A stretch of 29,688 nucleotides of DNA from an uncultured Clostridiaceae bacterium (GTDB lineage: Bacteria > Bacillota > Clostridia > Lachnospirales > Lachnospiraceae), in assembly GCA_958441075.1 (NCBI GenBank), contig CAUCBQ010000009.1, positions 1 through 29,688 on the forward strand. Direction: 5' to 3'. How positions within the stretch are numbered: the first letter of the stretch is position 1; each line of letters opens with the position of its first letter. Under the pieces are notes generated by a model that saw only the letters and a program-made list of their open reading frames with translations, was not told the DNA's origin and did no database searches. The position numbers and the translations under genes were made by a program. Shown here one piece after another: positions 7,644-15,531 of this stretch.

Positions 7644-8807
7644 TTATTTTACCTTACGCACTCTGAGCACACCCTCAATGGCCTTTAGCTTCTCAATGGT
7701 AGTCTCCTCCGGCTTATGCTCCAGATCCAGAAGCGTATAAGCGTATTTATCACGGCTCTTGTTTGTCATATCAGTGATATTCACGCCCTGGGCTGCAAGA
7801 ATTCCCGTAATCTGTCCGATCATATTGGGAATATTCATGTGAAGCACAGCTATACGGCTCTCCGCCTGGCATACGCCCATATCGCAGGCCGGGAAATTCA
7901 CGGAATTACGGATATTTCCATTTTCCAGATAATCCGTCAGCTCCTGCACTGCCATCACCGCACAGTTATCCTCAGATTCTTTTGTGGACGCTCCCAGATG
8001 AGGCGTCAGAATCACATGATCCATATTTGCCGCTTTGGGATTTGGGAAGTCGCTTACATAGCGGGCCACCTTACCGGATGCCAGCGCCTCTGCCATATCG
8101 TCATCATTTACCAGTGTGTCTCTGGCAAAGTTTAATACTACCACGCCATCCTTCATCATGTCCAGCTTTTCTTTATTAATCATGCCCTTTGTAGACTCCA
8201 TAAGAGGAACATGAACCGTAATATAATCACACTCCTGGAAAATGGTGTCCACATTGGTAATATGCCTTACATTTCTGGAAATCCTCCAGGCAGCGTTGAC
8301 AGAAATATAGGGATCGTAGCCGTATACCTCCATTCCCAGATGGGTAGCTGCATTGGCCACCTCTGCTCCAATGGCTCCAAGACCAATGACGCCTAACTTT
8401 TTTCCCTTGATCTCACAGCCTGCAAAGGCCTTTTTGCTCTTTTCCGTTGTCTTTGCAATCTGGGGATCGGAGGCATTCTCCTTACACCATGCAAGACCTC
8501 CCGCAATATCTCTGGAAGCCAGAAAAAGCCCTGCCAAAACCAGCTCCTTCACGCCGTTTGCATTAGCTCCCGGAGTGTTAAATACCACAATTCCCTTTTT
8601 TGCACATTCATCCAGAGGAATGTTATTTACTCCGGCTCCGGCCCGGCCTACAGCCAAAAGACCTTCCGGAAGCTCCATCTCATGCATGGAAGCGCTGCGT
8701 ACCAGAACTGCATCCGCCTCTGCCAGCTGGTCTGTAAAGGTATAATCTGCCGGAAACCGCTCTGTTCCGCAGGCAGCGATTGGATTTAAGCACTGAATTT
8801 TTTTCAT
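7644..8807 (-). CDS. serA: D-3-phosphoglycerate dehydrogenase
   Basis: First step of serine synthesis: oxidises 3-phosphoglycerate to 3-phosphohydroxypyruvate with NAD+. The 387-residue protein has the short (type II-like) architecture. The substrate domain contains GRAGAGVNNI. The NAD-binding domain has GLGAIG at about residues 142-147. Catalytic-region motifs NFARDTLVN and LTPHLGAST follow. A C-terminal ACT domain (about 315-387, starting ESRIAVLHMNIPNMIGQI) could bind serine for feedback control. The ATG at 8807 overlaps the serC stop as ATGA with GGGG just upstream, giving translational coupling. Confidence 0.96.
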   Translation of the reverse strand: MKKIQCLNPIAACGTERFPADYTFTDQLAEADAVLVRSASMHEMELPEGLLAVGRAGAGVNNIPLDECAKKGIVVFNTPGANANGVKELVLAGLFLASRDIAGGLAWCKENASDPQIAKTTEKSKKAFAGCEIKGKKLGVIGLGAIGAEVANAATHLGMEVYGYDPYISVNAAWRISRNVRHITNVDTIFQECDYITVHVPLMESTKGMINKEKLDMMKDGVVVLNFARDTLVNDDDMAEALASGKVARYVSDFPNPKAANMDHVILTPHLGASTKESEDNCAVMAVQELTDYLENGNIRNSVNFPACDMGVCQAESRIAVLHMNIPNMIGQITGILAAQGVNITDMTNKSRDKYAYTLLDLEHKPEETTIEKLKAIEGVLRVRKVK

Positions 8808-9895
8808 TTCCCCTGCCCCCATTTCTTCTCAAAATCATCCATAAAGGCTACCAGCTTCTCCACACCCTCCATGGGCATTGCATTATAAATGCTGGCTCTC
8901 ATACCGCCTACGGTGCGGTGTCCCTTTAAATTTTCCAGGCCTGCTGCCTTGGACTCCTTTACAAAGAGTGCGTCCATCTCCTCATTTCCCGTAATAAAGG
9001 GAACATTCATAAGGGAACGGTCCTTCTTTTCCACTGTTCCCTTAAAGAGACGGCTCTGATCCAGGAAATCATAGAGAAGCTTTGCCTTCTTTTCATTGCG
9101 CTTTTTCATCTCCTCCAGACCGCCCATTTCCTTTAACCACTTAAATACCTTACCGCAGATATAGATGCCGTAGGTAGGAGGCGTATTGTACAGAGAGTCT
9201 GCATCTGCATGGGTCTTGTACCGCAGCATGGTTGGCGTTCCCTCCAGCACATCCTCACGGATCAGATCCTCTCTGATAATGGCAATCACCGTTCCAGCCG
9301 GCCCCACATTCTTCTGGGCTCCTGCAAAAATAAGTCCGTATTTCGTCACATCCACAGGCTCAGATAAGAAGCAGGAGGACTGGTCTGCCACCAGATCCTT
9401 TCCCTTTGTGTTGGGAAGGTTCCAGAACTTGGTTCCGTAAATCGTGTTGTTCTCGCAGATATATACATAGTCTGCATTCTCCGAAATGGGGAGGTCGGAG
9501 CAGTCGGGAATATAGGAAAATGTCTTATCCGCACTGGATGCAACTGCATTTGCCTGCCCGTACATTCCGGCTTCCTTATGGGCCTTCTTTGCCCACTGGC
9601 CTGTGATGATATAATCTGCTACACGGTTCTTCATCAGGTTCATAGGAACCATAGCGAACTGCTGGGACGCGCCCCCCTGCATGAAGAGCACCCGGTAATT
9701 GTCAGGAATATGTAAAAGATCCCGCAGATCTGATTCCGCAGCCTTGATAATGTCATCATATGCCTTTGAGCGGTGGCTCATCTCCATCACTGACATTCCA
9801 GTGCCTCTGTAATCCAGCATCTCTGCTGCTGCTTCCTTCAGAACAGCCTCCGGCAGCACGGCCGGACCTGCGGAAAAGTTATAAACTCTGCTCAT
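8804..9895 (-). CDS. serC: Phosphoserine aminotransferase
   Basis: Second step of serine synthesis: converts 3-phosphohydroxypyruvate and glutamate to phosphoserine. The 363-residue class V PLP enzyme starts MSRVYNFSAGPAVLPE. It has the phosphate-binding GGASQQF (about residues 74-80) and the Schiff-base lysine K195 in AGAQKNVGPAG. The C-terminal GHRTVGGMRASIYNA is typical of SerC. AGGAGG precedes the ATG. It is the first gene of serC-serA and has a good promoter at 10031-10059. The leader of about 130 nt contains an inverted repeat, and CodY-like boxes overlap the promoter. Confidence 0.97.
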   Translation of the reverse strand: MSRVYNFSAGPAVLPEAVLKEAAAEMLDYRGTGMSVMEMSHRSKAYDDIIKAAESDLRDLLHIPDNYRVLFMQGGASQQFAMVPMNLMKNRVADYIITGQWAKKAHKEAGMYGQANAVASSADKTFSYIPDCSDLPISENADYVYICENNTIYGTKFWNLPNTKGKDLVADQSSCFLSEPVDVTKYGLIFAGAQKNVGPAGTVIAIIREDLIREDVLEGTPTMLRYKTHADADSLYNTPPTYGIYICGKVFKWLKEMGGLEEMKKRNEKKAKLLYDFLDQSRLFKGTVEKKDRSLMNVPFITGNEEMDALFVKESKAAGLENLKGHRTVGGMRASIYNAMPMEGVEKLVAFMDDFEKKWGQGK

Positions 9896-9994
9896 CCTGT
9901 CTCCTCCTTATTCTGGGTGCCTTTCAAATTTTCCTGCACCTGTATTTTATATATATGCAGGCAGTTTTGCACTATGCGGACCACCCGCCTATAT

Positions 9995-10022
9995 TGCTTT
10001 ATCATGATATAGTGATAATGCA
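9995..10022 (-). promoter_or_regulatory. Inverted repeat at the start of the serC leader
   Basis: The arms TGCATTATCA and TGATAAAGCA pair over 9 of 10 positions with an 8-nt loop. They sit just downstream of the predicted serC transcription start (about 10024). This could be a repressor operator or a 5' mRNA hairpin. Confidence 0.4.
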
Positions 10023-10030
10023 TTGAAAAC

Positions 10031-10059
10031 ACTATACTCCCTTTTTTTGAAAATTTCAA
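10031..10059 (-). promoter_or_regulatory. Sigma-A promoter of serC-serA
   Basis: On the minus strand, -35 TTGAAA (10054-10059), a 17-bp spacer and -10 TATAGT (10031-10036). Confidence 0.75.
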
Positions 10060-10078
10060 GTAGAAATTTCAGAATATT
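10041..10078 (-). promoter_or_regulatory. Two CodY-like boxes at the serC promoter
   Basis: AATATTCTGAAATTT (10064-10078, minus strand) matches 13 of 15 positions of the CodY consensus AATTTTCWGAAAATT. A weaker copy, AATTTTCAAAAAAAG (10041-10055), matches 12 of 15 and overlaps the -35 and spacer. The region is AT-rich, so chance matches are possible. Confidence 0.4.
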
Positions 10079-10100
10079 TTTTCATCGCCTTTAATATTTC

Positions 10101-10150
10101 CAAAAAAATACAGCCAGAACAGGAAGGTGGCTATCTACCTTCCCGCTGGC
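10101..10150 (-). terminator. Rho-independent terminator of leuB-ilvD-ilvB
   Basis: On the minus strand GCCAG...GGAAGGT pairs with ACCTTCC...CTGGC and is followed within a few bases by a run of seven T. It lies just after the ilvB stop. Confidence 0.85.
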
Positions 10151-10160
10151 CGCACATTCT

Positions 10161-11843
10161 CTATCCAATTTTCAGATCCGTATCGTCAAAGGCATCTGCA
10201 ATGGGAGCTCCCGGAGATACCATTGGGAATACCTTATCGTCGCAGCCGATCTGGCAGTCGATCACAACGGGAATATTCAGGCTTATAGCTTCCCTTAAAA
10301 CCGGCTCCAGCTCCTCCTTCTGGCTCACACGGTATGCCTTCGCTCCCATGGCCTCTGCAATTTTCACAAAATCCACTGCATCATTGAGCACCGTCTGGGA
10401 ATAGCGTTTTCCGTAGAACAGGGTCTGCCACTGGCGCACCATTCCCAGTACATGGTTATTTAATACCACCTGAATAACCGGGATATTGTAGCGGGTTGCC
10501 GTAGCAATCTCGTTCATATTCATGCGGAAACAGCCGTCTCCGGCAATATTGATTACTGTCTTGTCCTGACAGCCCATCTTGGCTCCGATGGCCGCACCCA
10601 GACCGTAGCCCATAGTGCCCAGACCGCCGGAGGTCAAAAGGGTTCTTGGCTGGCGGTACTCATAATACTGGGCCGCCCACATCTGATGCTGGCCTACCTC
10701 GGTTACAATCACCGCATCTCCCCCGGTAATCTCATTAATGGTCTGTACGATAAAAGGCCCTGTAAGCACAGACTTGTCATAGCGCAGAGGATACATATCC
10801 TTCATCCGCTCAATATGGGCAATCCATTCATCATGATTAATAGGATCAAGTCTGGCATTCAGTTTTCTCAGGATCACCTTGGCGTCTCCGATAATCCGTG
10901 CATCCACATGGATGTTCTTATTAATCTCTGCCCGGTCAATATCGATCTGAAGAATTTTGGCATTTTTTGCAAATTTGGAGGCATTTCCTGTTACACGGTC
11001 ACTAAAGCGCGCTCCCACCACGATCAGAAGATCTGCCTCTGTGATTCCGAAATTAGAGGTCTTGGTACCGTGCATTCCCACCATGCCCGTATAGAGCTCA
11101 TCCGTACCGTCAAAGGCGCCCTTTCCCATCAGGCTGTCCGCCACAGGGGCCTGGATCTTTTTGGCAAATGCCCGCAGCTCCTCAGATGCATTGGAAATCA
11201 CCGCTCCGCCGCCTACAAAGATAAATGGCTTCTGGGCCTTACGGATCATGGAAACAGCCTGCTCCATATCCTCCTCTAAAATGGAATCGCTCTGACGGAC
11301 AATAGGCTCCGGAGCCTGGGGCTCATACTCACACACAGCCGCAGTAACATCCTTTGTGATATCGATCAGTACCGGACCGGGACGTCCGGTCTGGGCGATT
11401 GTAAAAGCACGGCGGATTACCTTTGCCAGTTTATTTACATCTTTTACAATGAAATTATATTTGGTAATAGGCATGGTAACGCCTGTGATATCGATCTCCT
11501 GAAAGCTGTCCTTTCCCAACAGGCTGTTGGCTACGTTGCAGGTAATAGCTACCACAGGAACAGAATCCATATATGCGGTGGCAATTCCTGTTACCAGATT
11601 GGTCGCTCCGGGACCGGAGGTAGCCAGGCACACGCCCGCCTTTCCCGTAGCCCTGGCATATCCGTCCGCCGCATGGGCAGCGCCCTGCTCATGGGAGGTA
11701 AGAATATGGGTAATTTCATGCTGATGCTGATACAGCGCATCGTATATATTCAGGATAGCTCCGCCCGGATAACCGAACACGGTGTCCACTCCCTGCTCTT
11801 TTAAACATTCGATAACGATTTCTGCCCCCGTCAATTTACTCAT
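10161..11843 (-). CDS. ilvB: Acetolactate synthase, large (catalytic) subunit
   Basis: A thiamine diphosphate enzyme that condenses two pyruvates, or pyruvate and 2-ketobutyrate, in the first common step of valine, leucine and isoleucine synthesis. The 560-residue protein shows VFGYPGGAILNIYDAL, the catalytic glutamate E52 in SHEQGAAHAADGYARATG, and the thiamine motif GDG...NN at about 435-463. An FAD-type middle domain lies between them. The anabolic form normally works with a small subunit IlvN, which is not adjacent here. The ATG at 11843 has AAGGAG about 10 bp upstream; a TTG 21 bp earlier would precede that site. Last gene of the operon, 43 bp after ilvD. Confidence 0.95.
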   Translation of the reverse strand: MSKLTGAEIVIECLKEQGVDTVFGYPGGAILNIYDALYQHQHEITHILTSHEQGAAHAADGYARATGKAGVCLATSGPGATNLVTGIATAYMDSVPVVAITCNVANSLLGKDSFQEIDITGVTMPITKYNFIVKDVNKLAKVIRRAFTIAQTGRPGPVLIDITKDVTAAVCEYEPQAPEPIVRQSDSILEEDMEQAVSMIRKAQKPFIFVGGGAVISNASEELRAFAKKIQAPVADSLMGKGAFDGTDELYTGMVGMHGTKTSNFGITEADLLIVVGARFSDRVTGNASKFAKNAKILQIDIDRAEINKNIHVDARIIGDAKVILRKLNARLDPINHDEWIAHIERMKDMYPLRYDKSVLTGPFIVQTINEITGGDAVIVTEVGQHQMWAAQYYEYRQPRTLLTSGGLGTMGYGLGAAIGAKMGCQDKTVINIAGDGCFRMNMNEIATATRYNIPVIQVVLNNHVLGMVRQWQTLFYGKRYSQTVLNDAVDFVKIAEAMGAKAYRVSQKEELEPVLREAISLNIPVVIDCQIGCDDKVFPMVSPGAPIADAFDDTDLKIG

Positions 11844-11886
11844 AGTCCTGATACTCCTTCTCAAAGGGATTTTTGATTTTATCTTC

Positions 11887-13554
11887 TTACGGCTTTACCT
11901 GAAGGATGGCGCCCTTGTCCGCAGAGGTTACAAGGGAGGCATATCTTGCCAGATAGCCGGAGGTCACTTTCGGTTCCCTTGGCTGCCATTTTGCACGTCT
12001 GGCTTCCAACTCCTCATCGGATACAAGGACATTCAGCGCGTGGTTGTCAATATCAATGGAAATCCGGTCGCCTTCTTCTACCAGAGCAATGGGGCCTCCC
12101 ACTGCTGCTTCCGGAGATGCATGGCCAATGGAAGCGCCTCTGGATGCGCCGGAGAACCGTCCGTCCGTAATCAGGGCCACCGTAGAGCCAAGGCCCATTC
12201 CCGCTATGGCAGAGGTGGGATTCAGCATCTCTCTCATGCCCGGTCCGCCCTTAGGGCCCTCATAGCGGATCACAACTACGTCTCCCGCCACGATCTTTCC
12301 GCCCTTGATAGCTGCAATGGCGTCCTCTTCACAGTCAAAGACTCTGGCAGGGCCTTCATGCTTTAACATCTCAGGCGCAACGGCGGAGCGCTTTACTACA
12401 GCGGAATCCGGAGCCAGATTGCCCTTTAAAATGGCAATGCCGCCTGTCTGGCTGTAGGGATTTTCCACCGGACGAATGACCTCCGGATTTAAGTTTCTGC
12501 AGTTCTTTATATTTTCCCCTACGGTCTTTCCGGTTACGGTCATACAGTCCAGATTTAAAAGTCCCTTTTTGCTTATCTCGTTCATCACCGCGTAGATGCC
12601 CCCGGCCTCATTTAAATCCTCCATATAGGTAGGACCTGCGGGAGCCAGATGGCACAGATTGGGTGTTCTGGCGCTGATCTCATTGGCAATGTCCACATTT
12701 AAATCCACTCCTGCCTCATGGGCAATCGCCGGCAGGTGAAGCATACTGTTGGTAGAGCAGCCCAGAGCCATATCCATGGTCATGGCATTCATAAAGGCTT
12801 CCCTTGTCATAATATCCCTTGGACGGATATTTCTGCGGTACATCTCCATTACCTGCATACCTGCGTGCTTTGCCAGCTTGATGCGCTCGGAGTAAACTGC
12901 CGGAATGGTTCCGTTGCCTTTAAGTCCCATACCCAGAACCTCCGTCAGACAGTTCATGCTGTTGGCTGTATACATACCGGAGCAGGAGCCGCAGGTAGGA
13001 CAGGTTTTTCTTTCGTATTCTTTTACATCTTCCTCTGTGATGGTTCCGGCTGTATAAGCCCCCACTGCCTCAAACATACTGGAAAGGCTGGTCTTGTGTC
13101 CCTTTACATGGCCTGCCAGCATGGGACCGCCGCTGACAAATACAGTGGGTACATTGATTCTTGCTGCAGCCATGAGAAGACCCGGCACATTTTTATCACA
13201 GTTTGGCACCATAACCAGAGCATCAAACTGGTGAGCCAGAGCCATACACTCCGTAGAATCTGCAATCAGATCCCTGGTTACCAGAGAATACTTCATGCCA
13301 ATATGCCCCATGGCGATACCGTCGCAGACTGCAATCGCAGGAAATACCACCGGAGTGCCTCCCGCCATAGCCACGCCCAGCTTTACAGCCTCCACAATCT
13401 TATCCAGATTCATATGACCCGGCACGATTTCATTATAGGAGCTTACAATGCCCACCATAGGCTTCTTCATCTCTTCTTCCGTCATTCCAAGGGCATTAAA
13501 CAGGGAACGGTGAGGTGCCTGCTGCATACCGGTTTTTACTGCATCACTTTTCAT
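11887..13554 (-). CDS. ilvD: Dihydroxy-acid dehydratase
   Basis: Iron-sulfur enzyme that dehydrates 2,3-dihydroxy-acids to 2-keto acids, the third common step of branched-chain amino acid synthesis. The 555-residue protein has the cluster-binding and active-site signatures AVCDGIAMGH (about 75-84), VPNCDKNVPG (C119) and CPTCGSCSGMYTANSMN (about 185-201). The C-terminal signature ITDGRFSG is also present. The ATG at 13554 has AGGAG 8 bp upstream; the frame stays open another 47 codons upstream but that stretch lies within leuB in another frame. Spacing to leuB is 37 bp. Confidence 0.96.
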   Translation of the reverse strand: MKSDAVKTGMQQAPHRSLFNALGMTEEEMKKPMVGIVSSYNEIVPGHMNLDKIVEAVKLGVAMAGGTPVVFPAIAVCDGIAMGHIGMKYSLVTRDLIADSTECMALAHQFDALVMVPNCDKNVPGLLMAAARINVPTVFVSGGPMLAGHVKGHKTSLSSMFEAVGAYTAGTITEEDVKEYERKTCPTCGSCSGMYTANSMNCLTEVLGMGLKGNGTIPAVYSERIKLAKHAGMQVMEMYRRNIRPRDIMTREAFMNAMTMDMALGCSTNSMLHLPAIAHEAGVDLNVDIANEISARTPNLCHLAPAGPTYMEDLNEAGGIYAVMNEISKKGLLNLDCMTVTGKTVGENIKNCRNLNPEVIRPVENPYSQTGGIAILKGNLAPDSAVVKRSAVAPEMLKHEGPARVFDCEEDAIAAIKGGKIVAGDVVVIRYEGPKGGPGMREMLNPTSAIAGMGLGSTVALITDGRFSGASRGASIGHASPEAAVGGPIALVEEGDRISIDIDNHALNVLVSDEELEARRAKWQPREPKVTSGYLARYASLVTSADKGAILQVKP

Positions 13555-13591
13555 ATGTCTGTCTCCTTTTATGGGGTTATTTTCTTTACAT

Positions 13592-14689
13592 TTAAGCCTC
13601 TGTCCGGCAGATTCGCGCTGCGATCTGATCGCCCATTTCTCTGGTGCCTGCCTTTTTGCAGCCCTCAGCCATAATATCACCTGTGCGGTATCCATCCTCC
13701 AGTACCTGACGGACTGCCTCCTCTACAGCGTTGGCCTCCTGATCCAGATCAAAGGAATATCTCAGCATCATAGCGGCGGAAAGAATCGTCGCAATAGGGT
13801 TTGCAAGATCCTTTCCCGCAATATCAGGTGCTGAACCGTGGCTTGGCTCATAAAGTCCGAAGCGTGTCTCATTTAAGCTGGCAGAAGACAGCATACCGAT
13901 GGAGCCTGTAATCATACTGGCCTCATCAGAGAGAATGTCTCCGAACATATTTTCCGTGAGGATCACATCAAACTGGCCCGGATTCATTACCAGCTGCATA
14001 GCACAGTTGTCCACCAGCATATGGGAAAGCTCCACCTCCGGATAGTCCTTTGCCACCTCTTCCACTACTTTTCTCCAAAGTCTTGAAGAATCCAGCACAT
14101 TAGCCTTATCTACGCTTGTAACTTTTTTGCGGCGCTTCATAGCGATATCAAAGGCCTTCACCGCAATACGGCGGATTTCCTTTTCATTATAGGTCAGAGT
14201 GTCCACGGCTGTCATGACTCCGTCTATCTCTTCTGTATGGCGTGCGCCAAAATACAGGCCTCCGGTAAGCTCTCTCACAATCACCATATCAAAGCCGTCT
14301 CCGATAATCTCTTCCTTTAAGGGGCAGGCTTTTGCAAGCTGGCTGTAGAGATAGGCCGGGCGGATATTGGCAAACAGGCCCAGCCCCTTGCGGATGGCTA
14401 AAAGTCCTGCCTCGGGACGCTTATCCGGCGCCACATCATACCAGCGGGAATTTCCCACATCTCCTCCCACTGCTCCCAAAAGGACTGCATCGCTTTCTCT
14501 GGCCGTTTCCAGCGCTTCCTCTGTAAGCGGAACTCCATATGCATCAATAGAACATCCCCCCATGAGGATTTCTTTATATCGAAAACAATGACCGTATACT
14601 TCTCCCACACGATCCATAACTTTCTTTGCTTCTCTAACGATCTCAGGCCCGATCCCATCTCCGGGAATCAGCGTTACATTATAATCCAT
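13592..14689 (-). CDS. leuB: 3-isopropylmalate dehydrogenase
   Basis: Oxidative decarboxylase of leucine synthesis. The 365-residue protein starts MDYNVTLIPGDGIGPEIV. It carries VRELTGGLYFG (the substrate loop, which is REx-TGG in LeuB), VDNCAMQLVMNPGQFDV, the metal-binding DILSDEAS and the NAD site YEPSHGSAPDIAGK. The ATG at 14689 has GGGGG 9 bp upstream. It is the first gene of leuB-ilvD-ilvB; leuA, leuC, leuD and ilvC are not next to it. Promoter at 14756-14784. Confidence 0.96.
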   Translation of the reverse strand: MDYNVTLIPGDGIGPEIVREAKKVMDRVGEVYGHCFRYKEILMGGCSIDAYGVPLTEEALETARESDAVLLGAVGGDVGNSRWYDVAPDKRPEAGLLAIRKGLGLFANIRPAYLYSQLAKACPLKEEIIGDGFDMVIVRELTGGLYFGARHTEEIDGVMTAVDTLTYNEKEIRRIAVKAFDIAMKRRKKVTSVDKANVLDSSRLWRKVVEEVAKDYPEVELSHMLVDNCAMQLVMNPGQFDVILTENMFGDILSDEASMITGSIGMLSSASLNETRFGLYEPSHGSAPDIAGKDLANPIATILSAAMMLRYSFDLDQEANAVEEAVRQVLEDGYRTGDIMAEGCKKAGTREMGDQIAARICRTEA

Positions 14690-14755
14690 TTTGAAAGTCC
14701 CCCTTATCATTATTCGCTCAGGTTATATCTCTTCCTCCGCCAACAATTTCTTTTT

Positions 14756-14784
14756 ATCATATCTCATAAAGGGGTGCATTTCAA
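14756..14784 (-). promoter_or_regulatory. Sigma-A promoter of leuB-ilvD-ilvB
   Basis: On the minus strand, -35 TTGAAA (14779-14784), exactly 17 bp, then -10 TATGAT (14756-14761). The leader is only about 60 nt, which leaves no room for a T-box; I see no T-box or attenuator. Confidence 0.75.
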
Positions 14785-14894
14785 CCATTCTGTCTGAATT
14801 TTTGTTCGTGGAAATATACAATTTTGGAATCGCCTGTATAACTAAAAATTATAATGCACCTGCTCTTTAGTGCCTTTCCGGGCTGCAGTCTGCC

Positions 14895-15530
14895 TCACTG
14901 AAATTCCCGGATCATACAATACTGCTTAAGATCAAAATTTTTCTGTACAATCCCAAACACCTTAAAACCAAAATGCTCATACATGGGAACATTGGCAGGA
15001 TTGTGGGTTTCCAGAGACACCATCAGGTGATGGGACTGAGCATATGCGATTACCTCTTCCATAAGGACAGCCGCCAGTCCGTGATGCTGCATGGAAGGGC
15101 GTACAGCCAGATAAATCACATGAAGGCGCTCCTCCTGATGGAGCTGATCCGTCCAACGGGAATTCAGATAATCTCTTCCTTTTACAAAATTCCACAGAGT
15201 TTTTAAGCTTGGGTCCTCTTTGATGAGATACTCGTCCGTTTTCAGGCTGGCCCATGCCTCTGTCAGGTAAAAAATCAGAGGATTATATGGCTCCGATTCA
15301 TCCGATACTACCAGGAGGGCGTTCATGTCAGGACTTTCAGCATAGATCTCACAGGTTTCAAAAAATTCTGTAAGATCACATTCAAACAGCTCCGGCAGCA
15401 GCCTGCTTCTGGTCTCCTGATCCGGAATGAGCTGGCAGTACAGAGGATCGCCGGAAAAGCATTCTGTCAGAAGCTCCTCCAGTTTGGGAAGATCCTCTTT
15501 CTTTACTCTATATAATGTTTGGCTTTCCAT
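14895..15530 (-). CDS. GNAT family N-acetyltransferase
   Basis: A 211-residue acetyl-CoA-dependent acyltransferase. GNAT motif A is visible at about residues 137-160 in VIYLAVRPSMQHHGLAAVLMEEVIAYA, where QHHGLA is the pyrophosphate-binding loop. Motif B follows in MYEHFGFKVFG. The N-terminal half is specific to this protein and gives no substrate clue. The ATG at 15530 lies one base after the stop of the M28 gene. The only good Shine-Dalgarno sequence (AGGAGG) is 15 bp away inside the upstream gene, so translation is probably coupled to that gene. Confidence 0.85.
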   Translation of the reverse strand: MESQTLYRVKKEDLPKLEELLTECFSGDPLYCQLIPDQETRSRLLPELFECDLTEFFETCEIYAESPDMNALLVVSDESEPYNPLIFYLTEAWASLKTDEYLIKEDPSLKTLWNFVKGRDYLNSRWTDQLHQEERLHVIYLAVRPSMQHHGLAAVLMEEVIAYAQSHHLMVSLETHNPANVPMYEHFGFKVFGIVQKNFDLKQYCMIREFQ

Positions 15531-15531
15531 A

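Noticed and set aside
12718..13674. Long plus-strand open frame opposite ilvD
   Set aside because: Antisense shadow of a clear ilvD gene; the composition (many His, Cys, Ser) is typical of a reversed coding strand.
14841..14874. Possible terminator after the GNAT gene
   Set aside because: Stem of only 4-5 bp with a large loop and a displaced T-run; too weak to annotate.
14690..14894. T-box or leucine attenuator before leuB
   Set aside because: The predicted leader is about 60 nt, with no specifier stem, T-box sequence or terminator.
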